The position numbers were made by a program, and so were the translations under genes. A stretch of 64,000 nt of DNA, from assembly GCA_028689615.1 (NCBI GenBank), contig JAQVCV010000013.1:1-64000 (forward strand), given 5' to 3'. Origin of the DNA: Bacteroidales bacterium (GTDB lineage Bacteria; Bacteroidota; Bacteroidia; Bacteroidales; TTA-H9). Each line of letters begins with the position of its first letter. The stretch's first letter is position 1. Positions 18,701-27,141 of the stretch are shown piece after piece. The notes beneath the pieces are model-generated. The model was not told the DNA's origin. It did no database searches and was given only the letters and a program-made list of their open reading frames with translations.

Positions 18701-21700
18701 TCACGGTAAGATTCAGGGTGTAGCTTCCTACACTAAGCGGGCCGCAACTGTTGTATATGGGGTTGGTGGTAACTCCGGAATTGCAGTGGCCGGGAACCTC
18801 CCATTGCCAGGTGGCTATCGTTCCGCCAGCCGGCACCGATCCGCTGCCGTCAAACACCAGTGCAACACCGTCGCAATATCCCGAAGGTGAGCTGATGATG
18901 GCCGTGGGTGCCTGAAATACAGTAAATGGAATTTCCGAATCGGTGTAGGTGCACCCGTTGGTGAGTGTGAGACTTACCGATCCGTTTTTCAATCCCGGGA
19001 TGTTGAATCCAGCCGCAAAAACCTGTTTAAAACTGGTTGCGGGATTGGCTATTACCGGGGTTCCTCCAAAATTCCAGACAATCTGATCCACCTCGGCCAG
19101 CGTGAAGGGGAGTGCAGTGGAGTCGATCCACATCACTACAGCACTGTCGAGGCATACAGATGTGGCCTGACCTGAAATGGCAATGGCCGATGGTACCGTA
19201 ATGGACTTGGTGGTTGGCAACGACTGACATTGAAGTGAGTTGCCGGGGGTGGCTATTGTGGCTGCCTTGATGGTGTAGTCGTAGCTTACTGTCGAGCCCG
19301 GCGTGGCACTCACAGTTACTTCGAAAGGTGCCGTCAGGTCGGTGGTTGATGGACCTGAAGGATTGAGTTTCCAGGTTGCTTCGGTTATTGGGGGTATAAA
19401 ACTGGAAGTGGGCGAATTGTCGGTTAACGTCATCAGGTTGAAAGCGCAATTGAAAGCCGGTGGTGTGATGAAATCGGCCACCGGCAGCGGGGCAATTTCT
19501 ATGTTTTTAGTGAGGCTGGCCATGCAGCCCAGCCCGTTTTTCCCTGCCTGAGCATCGGTTACCGTAAGTTTCACCACGTGAGTCCCTGCCGGGGTGATCA
19601 CAGGGCTGAAGGTTCCTGATGCCGACGATTGGCTGGGACCAGGGATTGACGGGTCAACCTCCCAATGCCTCCACGTGATGGTGGTGAAGTTGCCACCGAC
19701 AGATTGATCGGTCAGCAGCGAAGGGTCGTTGAGGCATGTGGCAGGAGTGGTGAAGTCAACCGTGGGTGATGTGAGCAGGCTGATAGGCACCACGGCCGAA
19801 CTCGACTGACAGTTGTTAACATCGGTAACGGTAAGTTGAGCTGTGGGAGAGGCTGTTTCATCGAATACAACATCGAGGCTGGGAGAACCACCAACGGGCG
19901 TAGTGTTGCCAGTTAGTGTCCAGGAATAGAAAGGGTAAAGCGTGCTGTCGGCTGTAAGGGTAGTGGGTTGCCCCGGACAAACCACATCGAAAGTGAAGTG
20001 AGCCGATGGAGCCACAAAGGCAATTATTGTATGGGTAACTGTGTCGGCGCAGTTGTTGGCATCATAAACCACTATCCGGTAATCGCCCGGAGCCAGAGCT
20101 GTGAGTTGGGTGAGTGCAGCTCCCTGGTTAATCAGTTCCCAAATCGAGGTGGCAGGGTTTTGTTTCTCCCACCTGTAATTCTGATAAGGCGTTGTGCCGC
20201 CTGTTGCTTCCACTGTGATGATGCCGTTGTAGCCGCTCCCGGCTACAAAACAGATGGTGTCGCTGGTGGGGCTCACGGTGTCAATCAATAATGCAGCAGC
20301 AGGTTGGCCAATAAGGAAGAAATCTTCCTGTACACAATGCTTGGTTTTGTGTTTAACATGAGCCGTATAACTGCCTGCCGGCTTGTTGGCAAGGATGTTT
20401 CCGGTGCCAATCACCACCCCGTAATTGGAGGTAAGGTACCATTCAATATCGTAATCGCTTGTGGAGCTGGTGCCAGGGGTGTCGTTTACCTCAATGGCTA
20501 TCTGGCCGTTTGCCTGCCCATAACAGGCGTCCCTCGAATTGGCCATGTCTTGGGTTATCACCACATCATAGCCATTGGCAATGGTTATCACATCCGACCA
20601 AACGAAGTTATCTGTCGGCTGGCCGTCGGTCACTTTTATCTTGTATGAACCTGCTGTTACGCCATGGAAAGTATATTCCGAAGGTACCGATGGCGACGGG
20701 TTGGGCGCAATGCCTGGTGCCGGGGTAACTCCGTCTGACAGGAAGAGCTCGAAAACGTAGTTGGCCGATCCCCCCACGGCTTCTGCTGCTATGGTGGTAT
20801 CGCCGCCATAACAGTTGATTTGAGCAGGTGCTGTCACATTGGGTGTGGTCAGGGTCTGAAAGGCTTTACAGTCAGTAGCGTAGCATCCGTTTTTATCGGT
20901 TACGGTGCAGCAGAGTTGCCCGGTTCCGGAAATTCCGGTAATGGGTGGTGGTGAGGTGCTGAGGATGGTTCCGGCATCGGGAAAGGTCCATTTGTAGGTG
21001 TAGCCCCCGGGTGCGGGTCCATTGCCTCCCGTGATGGGTGTGAGGCTGGCGGTTCCCGAAGCGGGATTGGGAAGCACCGTAAAATCTATTTCATCGGGCT
21101 GGGTAATTTCAATATTTCTGGCAAAACGGCACCCGTTGGCATCAGTGATAGTGTCGGTGTAAACACCAGCTTGTTGCCCCGTCAGGATTGCGTCGGTGGA
21201 GAGGGTTGGGGCACCTGGTGAGGCCAGCGACCATTGGTGGTTGTAGAGTCCCCCTGCAAAGGGAGTCCCTCCGGTGTAATCCATGAAGGCTTCGCCGTTG
21301 GTGTAGCCAAAACAAGTGGCGGGGGTTGAATAGGGGTTTAGGGTGTCGAATGGGGGGGGAGCCGTTACCTGAATCAGATTGCTGTCAAGGCTGAAGAAGC
21401 TGATGCACTCCTGTCCCGAACCGTAATCGTATTTTGCGTAAGCATAGTAGGTGCCGGGAGCCAGGGTGTCGGCAGTATAAGGATTTGATTGTGAACCCGA
21501 CCAGGCATACTCAGGTGGCAGAGCATTATCTATCGAGAATTGGTAAGAGCCACCGCCGGGGGTCAGTACGCCATTCGATTGGTTGTAGGCCGTAAGCTCC
21601 ACGATGGCATCGGAGCTGTCGGGGCATTGGGTGATAGGGTTTGTTGGGTTTACAAACAACCGCAGGGTGTCAGGCCCATCGAGTTGCACCGGCGTTGTTT

Positions 21701-23498
21701 CGGTGATAAGCGCAGGCTGGTAGGGAGCAATGGCGTTGCACGGGGTCCCGTTCACCACTTCTTGGTATTGAACGGTATAAATACCTTGTTGTAAGCCGGC
21801 AAAAGTGCCGGAAGCCTGGGGTGTTCCGTATGATCCCCCGAGTGGCTTGATCTGATATTGCAGGTCGCTGCGGATGTTGTCAACGGTTATGGTCACCTCC
21901 CCGTCGTTGTTATCGTAGCAGCCTGTAGCCGGAAGGTTTGAAAAGGTGTAGGGCTGGCAGGCTGTGGTGAAATCCCAGTTTTGGTTGAGTCCCGAATCAA
22001 TGGAGAGGGTGGCTTGCCCTTTGGCTGGCAACAGCGTCGGGTCGTGAATGATTCCTTTCAGATTCACACTGTTTAAAACTAATGGATTGTCGGTTTTTAT
22101 CTCAGCCTGCGATCCGTCTTGCTGGCACCAGAACACGTTGTATTCGCATTCGGGATCGCCCTGCAAAACGATGCTTTTTATTTCATGAACACCAGCTGAA
22201 GCAACATCCCAAAAGAAGAACCGGTTGGCATAGGCCGCGGCACTAACCGGACCAGGAACCTTTTGTAAAGAGGGCCAACGGGTGGCGGTCAGCGTGTGGA
22301 TCACGTTGCCGCTGCCCGCGAAAAAGATGTTTCCCCGGCTGTTAAGGTTGATGATGGTGTTGTTCTCTCCGTAGATGTAGTTGTTTTTTACTCCAAAGTT
22401 TAGGTTATCGATGGTATTTCCCTTGAAGATAAAAGCCGGATTGGTAGAACCGCCCAACAGGTTTTGCATGTAAAAACTGCCTTGAACTGCGGGTTTCGAC
22501 CACCCGTTGTTAAGTCGGATTTGGCCTGAGGTAAGGGTTTTAAAATGGCAGTTTTCGGCATTCAAGCGGCCACTGAACATGAAAATCACGTTGTCGTAGT
22601 TGATGCCTGTGCCCATGTCGGCAGTTGCCATCAATTCGTTATCAGCGGCCTGAAGGCCGCTGCTGAAATAAATCCAGCTGGATCCGCCCGAAGTGTAGGT
22701 GAAGTTGTTGTTGTTTTTGTTTCTGATCTCGAAAGTTTTTTCAAAGGGCGATAAATCGGTGAATTTTAAGGTGAGGGAGGAGTTGCCGATATTGAGTTCT
22801 TTGGCATTGGTGTCGTCGGAAGTCTTGTAGGTGTTGGTGGTTATGGTACGGTTGTTAAAATCAAGTTCGCCACTGATGTGGGTAATGCTGCCCGTTTCAA
22901 GGTTGGTTAGCAGCTTCCATGTAGCCAGCGATGGACCGTATCCTACCAGCAGGTTTTCGATAACAACCCCAGTAGCCGACTTGATGGTGTAGGTAGCTGC
23001 ATCGGATGCACTGAGCTCCACGAAAGCATTTCGCCATGTGTAGGTCACCGTGTTGTTTAATTGTACATCGCCGTAAATATAAAGAAATGAGGCTGTAACC
23101 ATTTCGAACTGAACCCCTGCCACGTTGTTCAACCACATGAAATCGCGACATTCTCTGGCTTCTCCCGGCCCTGCCAGCGACACGGAGATCACTGTGCCGG
23201 CAGCCAGATTTTCAAAATATACATCGGTGTTTTCGTCCGGAATGCCTGCACCTCCAGCACCACCCGATGTTAACGACCAATGAGAAGGATCGTTCCAGTA
23301 GCCGCTGCCACCAACCCAATACAAATTGGCGGCAAAGGTCGATAGGGGCATTACCAGAAGCAGAAAAATTGAAATCTTAATGTAAAAGTGATTATAATTG
23401 GCTGATTTATATGTTTTTGCTGTATGCATTGTTGTGTTCTGCCTTGCAGTTTCTTTTTTGTTTGTAGATGTGTATGCTCCTGTTTTTAATTTCTTCAT
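12768..23498 (-). CDS. Giant secreted PKD/SprB-type adhesin with type B T9SS sorting domain
   Basis: About 3,576 residues, one uninterrupted frame over 10.7 kb. A signal peptide (FLLLVMPLSTFA|AN) is followed by NLYWVGGSGYWNDPSHWS, an N-terminal module common in Bacteroidota surface proteins. A beta-rich region comes next, then SprB-like repeats (CYDNNDGEVTITV; CFGYTNGEAFMDYTGG; CYGQANGQIAIEV), then a very long run of PKD-type domains recognisable by YxWxFGDG-like and VTDxNGC repeats. The end (LPSAFSPNGDGRNEELR ... FNRYGALIFET ... WDGSVNG ... VYIVKI) is the gliding-motility-associated type B C-terminal domain, which directs export by T9SS. The -7 box at 23592 lies at the track start (23594), so a later start is needed; ATG 23498 is used, and ATG 23429 gives a tidier signal peptide. 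Likely a surface adhesin or gliding component. Confidence 0.88.
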   Translation of the reverse strand: MKKLKTGAYTSTNKKETARQNTTMHTAKTYKSANYNHFYIKISIFLLLVMPLSTFAANLYWVGGSGYWNDPSHWSLTSGGAGGAGIPDENTDVYFENLAAGTVISVSLAGPGEARECRDFMWLNNVAGVQFEMVTASFLYIYGDVQLNNTVTYTWRNAFVELSASDAATYTIKSATGVVIENLLVGYGPSLATWKLLTNLETGSITHISGELDFNNRTITTNTYKTSDDTNAKELNIGNSSLTLKFTDLSPFEKTFEIRNKNNNNFTYTSGGSSWIYFSSGLQAADNELMATADMGTGINYDNVIFMFSGRLNAENCHFKTLTSGQIRLNNGWSKPAVQGSFYMQNLLGGSTNPAFIFKGNTIDNLNFGVKNNYIYGENNTIINLNSRGNIFFAGSGNVIHTLTATRWPSLQKVPGPVSAAAYANRFFFWDVASAGVHEIKSIVLQGDPECEYNVFWCQQDGSQAEIKTDNPLVLNSVNLKGIIHDPTLLPAKGQATLSIDSGLNQNWDFTTACQPYTFSNLPATGCYDNNDGEVTITVDNIRSDLQYQIKPLGGSYGTPQASGTFAGLQQGIYTVQYQEVVNGTPCNAIAPYQPALITETTPVQLDGPDTLRLFVNPTNPITQCPDSSDAIVELTAYNQSNGVLTPGGGSYQFSIDNALPPEYAWSGSQSNPYTADTLAPGTYYAYAKYDYGSGQECISFFSLDSNLIQVTAPPPFDTLNPYSTPATCFGYTNGEAFMDYTGGTPFAGGLYNHQWSLASPGAPTLSTDAILTGQQAGVYTDTITDANGCRFARNIEITQPDEIDFTVLPNPASGTASLTPITGGNGPAPGGYTYKWTFPDAGTILSTSPPPITGISGTGQLCCTVTDKNGCYATDCKAFQTLTTPNVTAPAQINCYGGDTTIAAEAVGGSANYVFELFLSDGVTPAPGIAPNPSPSVPSEYTFHGVTAGSYKIKVTDGQPTDNFVWSDVITIANGYDVVITQDMANSRDACYGQANGQIAIEVNDTPGTSSTSDYDIEWYLTSNYGVVIGTGNILANKPAGSYTAHVKHKTKHCVQEDFFLIGQPAAALLIDTVSPTSDTICFVAGSGYNGIITVEATGGTTPYQNYRWEKQNPATSIWELINQGAALTQLTALAPGDYRIVVYDANNCADTVTHTIIAFVAPSAHFTFDVVCPGQPTTLTADSTLYPFYSWTLTGNTTPVGGSPSLDVVFDETASPTAQLTVTDVNNCQSSSAVVPISLLTSPTVDFTTPATCLNDPSLLTDQSVGGNFTTITWRHWEVDPSIPGPSQSSASGTFSPVITPAGTHVVKLTVTDAQAGKNGLGCMASLTKNIEIAPLPVADFITPPAFNCAFNLMTLTDNSPTSSFIPPITEATWKLNPSGPSTTDLTAPFEVTVSATPGSTVSYDYTIKAATIATPGNSLQCQSLPTTKSITVPSAIAISGQATSVCLDSAVVMWIDSTALPFTLAEVDQIVWNFGGTPVIANPATSFKQVFAAGFNIPGLKNGSVSLTLTNGCTYTDSEIPFTVFQAPTAIISSPSGYCDGVALVFDGSGSVPAGGTIATWQWEVPGHCNSGVTTNPIYNSCGPLSVGSYTLNLTVTDGNGCPGTTTQPLVVNPLPTTDFEYTIVCLGQSTQFTDISTGGNGSDIINHEWTVNGGSPFSTSNIVYVTPLPNAGDNTVKLVVTDNNQCQNEITKTVEVAPLPVADFTGEVNCEHNLLELSDASGVTPPSNYVGGWYTNLANNQSTPGPTASFAVTTGTVDIKYVITAKTAYTTPVNNLQCQSLPVIKSFVVPAPIVVEATATPNCMNLPVTFTIDAASLPFGIGEVTKLIWDLKGDGSQLVSEEPPTDFVYTHTAGYTSSGTYHAKVSLFRQETSGRICQYDDTDIEVAVYDAPVAIIDGEFCADHVLLDGSLSQPFTGSIVSWQWEIRDMADIVIESSPVLTVPDYSVATPLIQGNTYKFTLTVMDGSGLCPGVTTQNITINGLPAVDFVATPSYACGRMTLSATNPVSFQSYEWAFSNGLPATDFGQVVDHDFGGTGNFNATLLITNNNTHCANTITKPVVIEAPVINNITTAPLNPTLPCGETQFTADIAGGYTSINQYTWTFEGVPEIFGAGPPQANHLYALSGSYTVDLTVRSNNMCESAPYSQLIDIHRVPDAVSIDVLDPDPCQYDTVFLVLNAPVNDPEVAYHWDFGAGATPPDYTSFFPHAAPVPANGVVFPFGTSTITLTAYNTAEPVCETEAEVNITVSPAPVAGFDTVGPACMSGPIHFHSTSTVPAPGSIAQYEWTIDPAVPGFNHTGATPDYIFSAGFSTSGNYTVTLLVTTLSGCTDTSTMLLEILPTGQADFNSANVCFGEQMWFANTTPNPALVNQYKWTFPGEGTFMGVTPPPVNFSTPGDKAVTLEIVDNNGCPGFATTKTYRVWIPPTTAFTVTPNDTLCLTDTALFTDVSTPGDSPVINRLWYFGDIPFAGYASTGNTISHHYTAVGTYSPTLITTDQNGCQSQVTQYDFVTVVPQPVVSFHPSSPVACSGTEITFFDDSYVPVMPPLVIPIVARTWKIFEPGNPNPVFTSTDENPSFTFPVTATDLTYTVRLISYSAYSCADSSDQLYTVFAGPDVQFAIQGQCEGLATSFTNLSTPFGNQWLWNFGENGATSTLPAAIHTYSAPGTYNVSLTVTGSNGCANTHDTTIAIFEKAVAFFDFDKVCFGDSTHFNNLSTVAAGSITSFAWNFDDPMSGLNNLSTAENPTHLFSAPGLFDVQLQTTDSHDCLADTIMQVKVYQLPEAQYTLTSVACAKDLVLFDDHSNSADTTLAQWDYNFADGNSVTLEAPGSNGDTTHRYLNQGQFITWMKVTDHHGCTDSTSRAITIKPLPVAGFSSSDTSCINGLVFFTDTSFYNNVSVTERRWIFDITNPQQIQLGLPGSATVNHNYLLAGSYQAQLIVTDQNGCADTTLPQAVEVNPGLDFEVASQGYCFNDSTLFEITTLTPAGNKIESVVWQFDQNQFSNLESPKYKFPEAGPQQVTATVTDTNGCTLTRSHFLTIHPLPVAVAANDLAGCNDSTHFTTTSLPMADSMVSWQWFFGYNNASAIITSPRNPDTAFLYPPHDSLYSASLVVINSNLCSDTAFFDVKRFPCVYAEFDTAQRYCERQSAWFADQSFSGSPSVSIAQWEWTWGDGTDTTYNTPVDTLWHTFTRPGNFEVRLVVSSTVFGELKTDTAYHTAHVNPTPRPDFAQTRFCEKETIQLTAIDTLSTAITQWWIWTPDGGSADTTPVLNHYFADSGYYNIGLRAVSDSGCVADTLKQIFINPLPELYLTLSDSVVCADTAVITLRDTSVNTYQRYEWQPGDGNMVTTGTTDSLVYTYPWNDYTAVLTATSAAGCVNSDTAHLWVRPLPRAVIEPIPDSVGILVNLQDSIFFNGINSYTLNGASIEQYLWTFGDGKEKQGYGNFHPYYDTGHYVVRLYATDQFGCTGTDSTLAYIFPEKVYWLPSAFSPNGDGRNEELRLIGRYFRINEFYMGVFNRYGALIFETTDPDGFWDGSVNGDPAPSAVYIVKISVRGLYGEKAEETYPVMLIR

Positions 23499-23591
23499 TA
23501 TACTATGCAAATAAGCCTTTTTCTGAAGCATGAGCTCTTGGTTCATCAGCTTCAGAGAAAACATTTGATGTATGTAGGTGGTTTGAATGAG

Positions 23592-23599
23592 CAAAATTA
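23592..23599 (-). promoter_or_regulatory. -7 box of the giant PKD gene
   Basis: The minus strand reads TAATTTTG, with a TTG 22 bp upstream (23622-23624). The predicted start point is near 23586, so the track start codon at 23594 cannot be in the transcript. Confidence 0.6.
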
Positions 23600-23714
23600 T
23601 AAAAAAAAGTTATACGGCTTGCAATCATTAAAGATTCATAATTAGCTGGTAAAGTTGTAATTTCGTCAAAATTTTTCCATTTTTAATAATCATTCTTAAT
23701 TATAGATTATTGGT

Positions 23715-24419
23715 ATGTCTAATATATTGATTACTGGCGCATCAACAGGTATTGGTTCGGAAGTTGTTAAAGCAATGGCGGCTGCTGGTGAAAATTGTGT
23801 GTTTGCTTTGGCTCGATCGGCTGAAAAATTGAGAGAATTAGCAGCAGTTTGCAGCAACAGTTCTGTTCAGTCTATGGTGATTCCACTGGTGGTTGATCTT
23901 TTAGATTTTGATTATCAGGATTTAAAGAATAGAATATTGCAGCACACTGATCGTATCGACCTGTTAATTCACAATGCAGGCTTTCTTGTCAACAAAGGGT
24001 TTGAAGAAACAACACCCGACGAGTTCGACAAAACTCTGGATGTCAACGTAAAGGTTCCATATTTTCTGACACAGGCTCTTCTTCCGTTGTTGGCTCCCGG
24101 AGCCCATGTTGTGATGGTATCAAGCATGGGCGGGTTTCAGGGAAGCGACAAATACGCGGGTCTCTCGGCCTACAGTGCCGCGAAAGGGGCTTTGTCGGTA
24201 CTAGGCGAATCGCTGGCAGTTGAATTGGCACCCCGTGGAGTTGCTGTTAACTCCGTAGCTCTTGGTGCGGTCAATACCGAAATGTTGCAGCAGGCATTCC
24301 CCGGTTACCAGGCTCCCGTTACATCAGAAACCATGGCAAAGTTCATCGTGTGGTTTGGGCTAAACGGGCATCAGGTGATGAACGGTAAAGTGATTCCGGT
24401 GGCTTTATCAAATCCATAA
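23715..24419 (+). CDS. SDR-family NAD(P)-dependent oxidoreductase
   Basis: A 234-residue cytosolic short-chain dehydrogenase. The Rossmann motif TGASTGIG is at 7-14, HNAG is in the NNAG position, the catalytic serine lies in VMVSSMGG and YSAAK supplies Tyr/Lys. The C-terminal PVALSNP end is shorter than in FabG and lacks the usual GG...DGG segment. The substrate is not predictable from sequence. It is isolated, divergent from the giant gene (120 bp of AT-rich spacer) and closed by a strong hairpin terminator shared with the convergent AsmA-like gene. Confidence 0.87.
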   Translation: MSNILITGASTGIGSEVVKAMAAAGENCVFALARSAEKLRELAAVCSNSSVQSMVIPLVVDLLDFDYQDLKNRILQHTDRIDLLIHNAGFLVNKGFEETTPDEFDKTLDVNVKVPYFLTQALLPLLAPGAHVVMVSSMGGFQGSDKYAGLSAYSAAKGALSVLGESLAVELAPRGVAVNSVALGAVNTEMLQQAFPGYQAPVTSETMAKFIVWFGLNGHQVMNGKVIPVALSNP

Positions 24420-24421
24420 AA

Positions 24422-24446
24422 AAAACCGGGTGGTGAACCCGGTTTT
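24422..24446. terminator. Bidirectional Rho-independent terminator
   Basis: AAAACCGGGT (24422-24431) pairs with ACCCGGTTTT (24437-24446) around a 5-nt loop. T-rich ends on both strands allow it to end the SDR gene and the convergent AsmA-like gene. Confidence 0.8.
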
Positions 24447-24450
24447 CGAT

Positions 24451-27111
24451 CTAGAAGAATTTTTTAAGTTTCTTTTTTGCCTCCTGCTCCAGCTTTTTCT
24501 TCAACGAGTCGGCCTCTTTTTTTGCCTTCAGTTCCAACTCTTTTTTCTTCTTTTCAGCTTCCTGTTTCAGCTTTTCCTGTTCTTGCTTTAAGCGGGCTTC
24601 GGCGGCTGCCTTTTGCTTTTCAATTTCGGCTTTTGCCTGGGCTTCAACTTCTTGTTTTTTCTTGTTGAACTCCTCTTCGGCTTTGGCTTTGAGGTCGGAA
24701 GCAACGCTTCCACCCCCACTGCTTTTTCCCAGCTTCATGGTTACGTTGGGTTTTTTTGCATGACCGCCTATCAGCAAATCAACAGCTACATTTTTACCTG
24801 GCTCGTAGGCAATCCCTTTTTTGTTGATTTCGGCTACCAGACCGTCAACTACGGAATTGGCAGCAGCTCCAAAGGTCGATCGGGGGATCTGAAGGTTGAG
24901 TACATAGTCAAGCCCTTGTGTTTCCAAATCGGTTGTGCCTGCTAAAGTGCCGGTAAACTGGTCAACCTTAAGGTCGAAGGGCTTCACGAGTAATTTTCCA
25001 TCCTGAACCAGATACGAAAGGTTGGTGGGATTGATCTTGAGGGTCTTCAGGTTTTCCATCTTCAGAAGTTCCGATGCTTTGTTGAGCACTTCTATTCCGC
25101 TGGCTTTGAGCTGGCTTGTTTTCAAATTCCCCGACGACGTGATCGACTTGAGTTCGGGTGTCATATCGCCTTTTAAATTTGTTTTAAACGACATGGTCAT
25201 CGAAGTGAGTCCCTCAATTTTTTTAAGTACGGGTGCCAGCGAGTCAACTGTTGAAACAGCGTTTGCCAAAGCCTGAAGGCTGATGTTTTGCATGTCGGCA
25301 TCAAGTTTCATCTCCATGGGGTTGTTGGTAGGGGTGCTGAAGTAGCCATTTGTTTTCAGCGTACCGCCAAATGCAGCCATATTCAGGTTTTCGAGCGTGA
25401 GTCTTTGGTTGTTCAGGGTGAGCTTCCCTTGCAGATTGTCTATCTGCATCTTGTCGTAAACCACTTTTTTCAAAGCTGCCGATGCAGTGAAATGGATCCT
25501 CTCGGGGAGAACAGGAGGCTGTGATGCTGTGGTTGCAGTATCTGTAGCTTCTGAGGAAGCCGGCATGAGTTCATCAACCAGCAGGTAATCTGACTGAAGG
25601 TTGAGATTGCCTTCAAGTATGCCGTTTTTGAAAAGGTATTCAAGGTAGCTGGTTATTTTGCCCTGAGCCTTGAAATCTGACTTACCCAGAGAGGCGTCCA
25701 TTTGGCTTAATTCTAAAAATTCAGGGGCAAATTTGAAGATAAGATTGTTGATTTTGAAATCGTTATTGAGCTGGGAAACCGCAGTCTCCAGTTTTTCAAC
25801 CTGCAAGGTGCCATGGGCCTTGAAGGCATTGTAGTTTTTTTCCGACAATGCCGACATTTTTCCGCTCAGGCCCATGTCGGCGGTGATGATGCCATTAAGC
25901 TTTTGCTCGATGGGGTATATCTTTTCAATCGATGATAAATCAAGGCGTCCACTGGCTCTGGCCGTGAGGTCGGGATCGCTGACCGGAGTGCTGATTTTTA
26001 ATCCCAGATCGATGGGATTACCAACAATATCTATATGAAAGCGGCTGATATCCACAACAGTGTTGTCAGCACTTCCTCCTGGGTTAACCACAGTTGTTTT
26101 TATGGCAATGTTGTTTACAGGGGCAGGAAGGGCAGGGTATTGGAACGTGCCATCGGAAACTTCAAAATCAATTCCAAATTCCGGGAGATGGTTTTCGCGG
26201 TATTCTCCTTTTGCAAATCCCGTGAGTGAAAATTTTCCAGATGTCTTGATGTCGGCAAACTGTTTGGCATAGATGGCTGGTACCATGCTTAGAACCGATT
26301 TGAATTCGGTGTCAGGTGCCTCGAATTTCATGTCCATAGCAAATGCATCGGGCAGCATCTTAAGCCATCCTTCGAATTCCACGGCCAGTTGGTTCACGGT
26401 TAGCCTGTTGTTGGTAAAGGTGAAGAGGTTGTTGATCATGTCGGCTTCTATTCCTGCTTCAAAAGTGGCATTAGCCTTGTTCAGGTATCTGACTCCGCCA
26501 TAATCGGCAATCAGCGAGGCAATTGAGGTGCTGATGTTTAGTGTCGTTTTTTCTGAGGTAAGGTCGCCGTGCAGTTTGAAATTCAGATCGATGATTTCGG
26601 CGTAAGTTTTCGCTGACTTGTCGTCAAAAACGATTGTGGCTCCGTTGATAGAGAAGTCATTCAAAGCTACCTTGAATGAGGAAGCCGGGTCGCTCTCCTG
26701 TTTTGTGGCAGTGTCGGCTTTGGTGATATTCCAGTTTGCCGAACTGTCGGTCAGAACTTTCAGATGAACTTGTGGTTTGTCGATTGCAATTCTCCTAACA
26801 CTGTATTGTTCTCCTTTGATAACGCTCATCAAATCGAGTGTAAGTGCTATCTTTTCGACCTTGAGGAGGGTGTCGTTCTCAAATTTGCCTTTTCCGCTGA
26901 TCGTCAGGTCTTCCAGCGATAAGCTGAAATTGGGGAAATTGCGAATCAGTGAGACGCCGAAATCGCCAAAATCGATTTTGGCTTCCAACGATTTTCCAGC
27001 TTCTTCCTTCACGATGTCAGTTATCTTGTCTTTGAAGAGCCAGGGGAGGGTGATGAGCACACCAAGCAGCACAACAACAACAATCCCGATGATTTTTAAC
27101 GTTTTCTTCAT
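24451..27111 (-). CDS. AsmA-family protein with C-terminal coiled coil
   Basis: An 886-residue envelope protein. One N-terminal membrane anchor (IIGIVVVVLLGVLITLPWLF) is followed by the AsmA-type beta-rich module (NFPNFSLSLEDLTISGKGKFENDTLL, then repeated 'DLSS...KLNGIITADMGLSG' stretches), consistent with the bridge-like lipid-transfer superfamily that spans the periplasm. The closing AsmA segment (LDYVLNLQIPRSTFG, VAVDLLIGGHAKKP) is followed by ~90 residues of Lys/Glu/Ala-rich coiled coil, ending KKLKKFF. That tail is unusual for AsmA proteins and may mediate oligomerisation or peptidoglycan contact. Third gene of the amylase-aroC-AsmA operon, 30 bp after aroC. The role in lipid transport or outer-membrane homeostasis is inferred. 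Confidence 0.85.
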   Translation of the reverse strand: MKKTLKIIGIVVVVLLGVLITLPWLFKDKITDIVKEEAGKSLEAKIDFGDFGVSLIRNFPNFSLSLEDLTISGKGKFENDTLLKVEKIALTLDLMSVIKGEQYSVRRIAIDKPQVHLKVLTDSSANWNITKADTATKQESDPASSFKVALNDFSINGATIVFDDKSAKTYAEIIDLNFKLHGDLTSEKTTLNISTSIASLIADYGGVRYLNKANATFEAGIEADMINNLFTFTNNRLTVNQLAVEFEGWLKMLPDAFAMDMKFEAPDTEFKSVLSMVPAIYAKQFADIKTSGKFSLTGFAKGEYRENHLPEFGIDFEVSDGTFQYPALPAPVNNIAIKTTVVNPGGSADNTVVDISRFHIDIVGNPIDLGLKISTPVSDPDLTARASGRLDLSSIEKIYPIEQKLNGIITADMGLSGKMSALSEKNYNAFKAHGTLQVEKLETAVSQLNNDFKINNLIFKFAPEFLELSQMDASLGKSDFKAQGKITSYLEYLFKNGILEGNLNLQSDYLLVDELMPASSEATDTATTASQPPVLPERIHFTASAALKKVVYDKMQIDNLQGKLTLNNQRLTLENLNMAAFGGTLKTNGYFSTPTNNPMEMKLDADMQNISLQALANAVSTVDSLAPVLKKIEGLTSMTMSFKTNLKGDMTPELKSITSSGNLKTSQLKASGIEVLNKASELLKMENLKTLKINPTNLSYLVQDGKLLVKPFDLKVDQFTGTLAGTTDLETQGLDYVLNLQIPRSTFGAAANSVVDGLVAEINKKGIAYEPGKNVAVDLLIGGHAKKPNVTMKLGKSSGGGSVASDLKAKAEEEFNKKKQEVEAQAKAEIEKQKAAAEARLKQEQEKLKQEAEKKKKELELKAKKEADSLKKKLEQEAKKKLKKFF

Positions 27112-27141
27112 GTTTCAATGTAATTTACAGTTTTTACGGTA

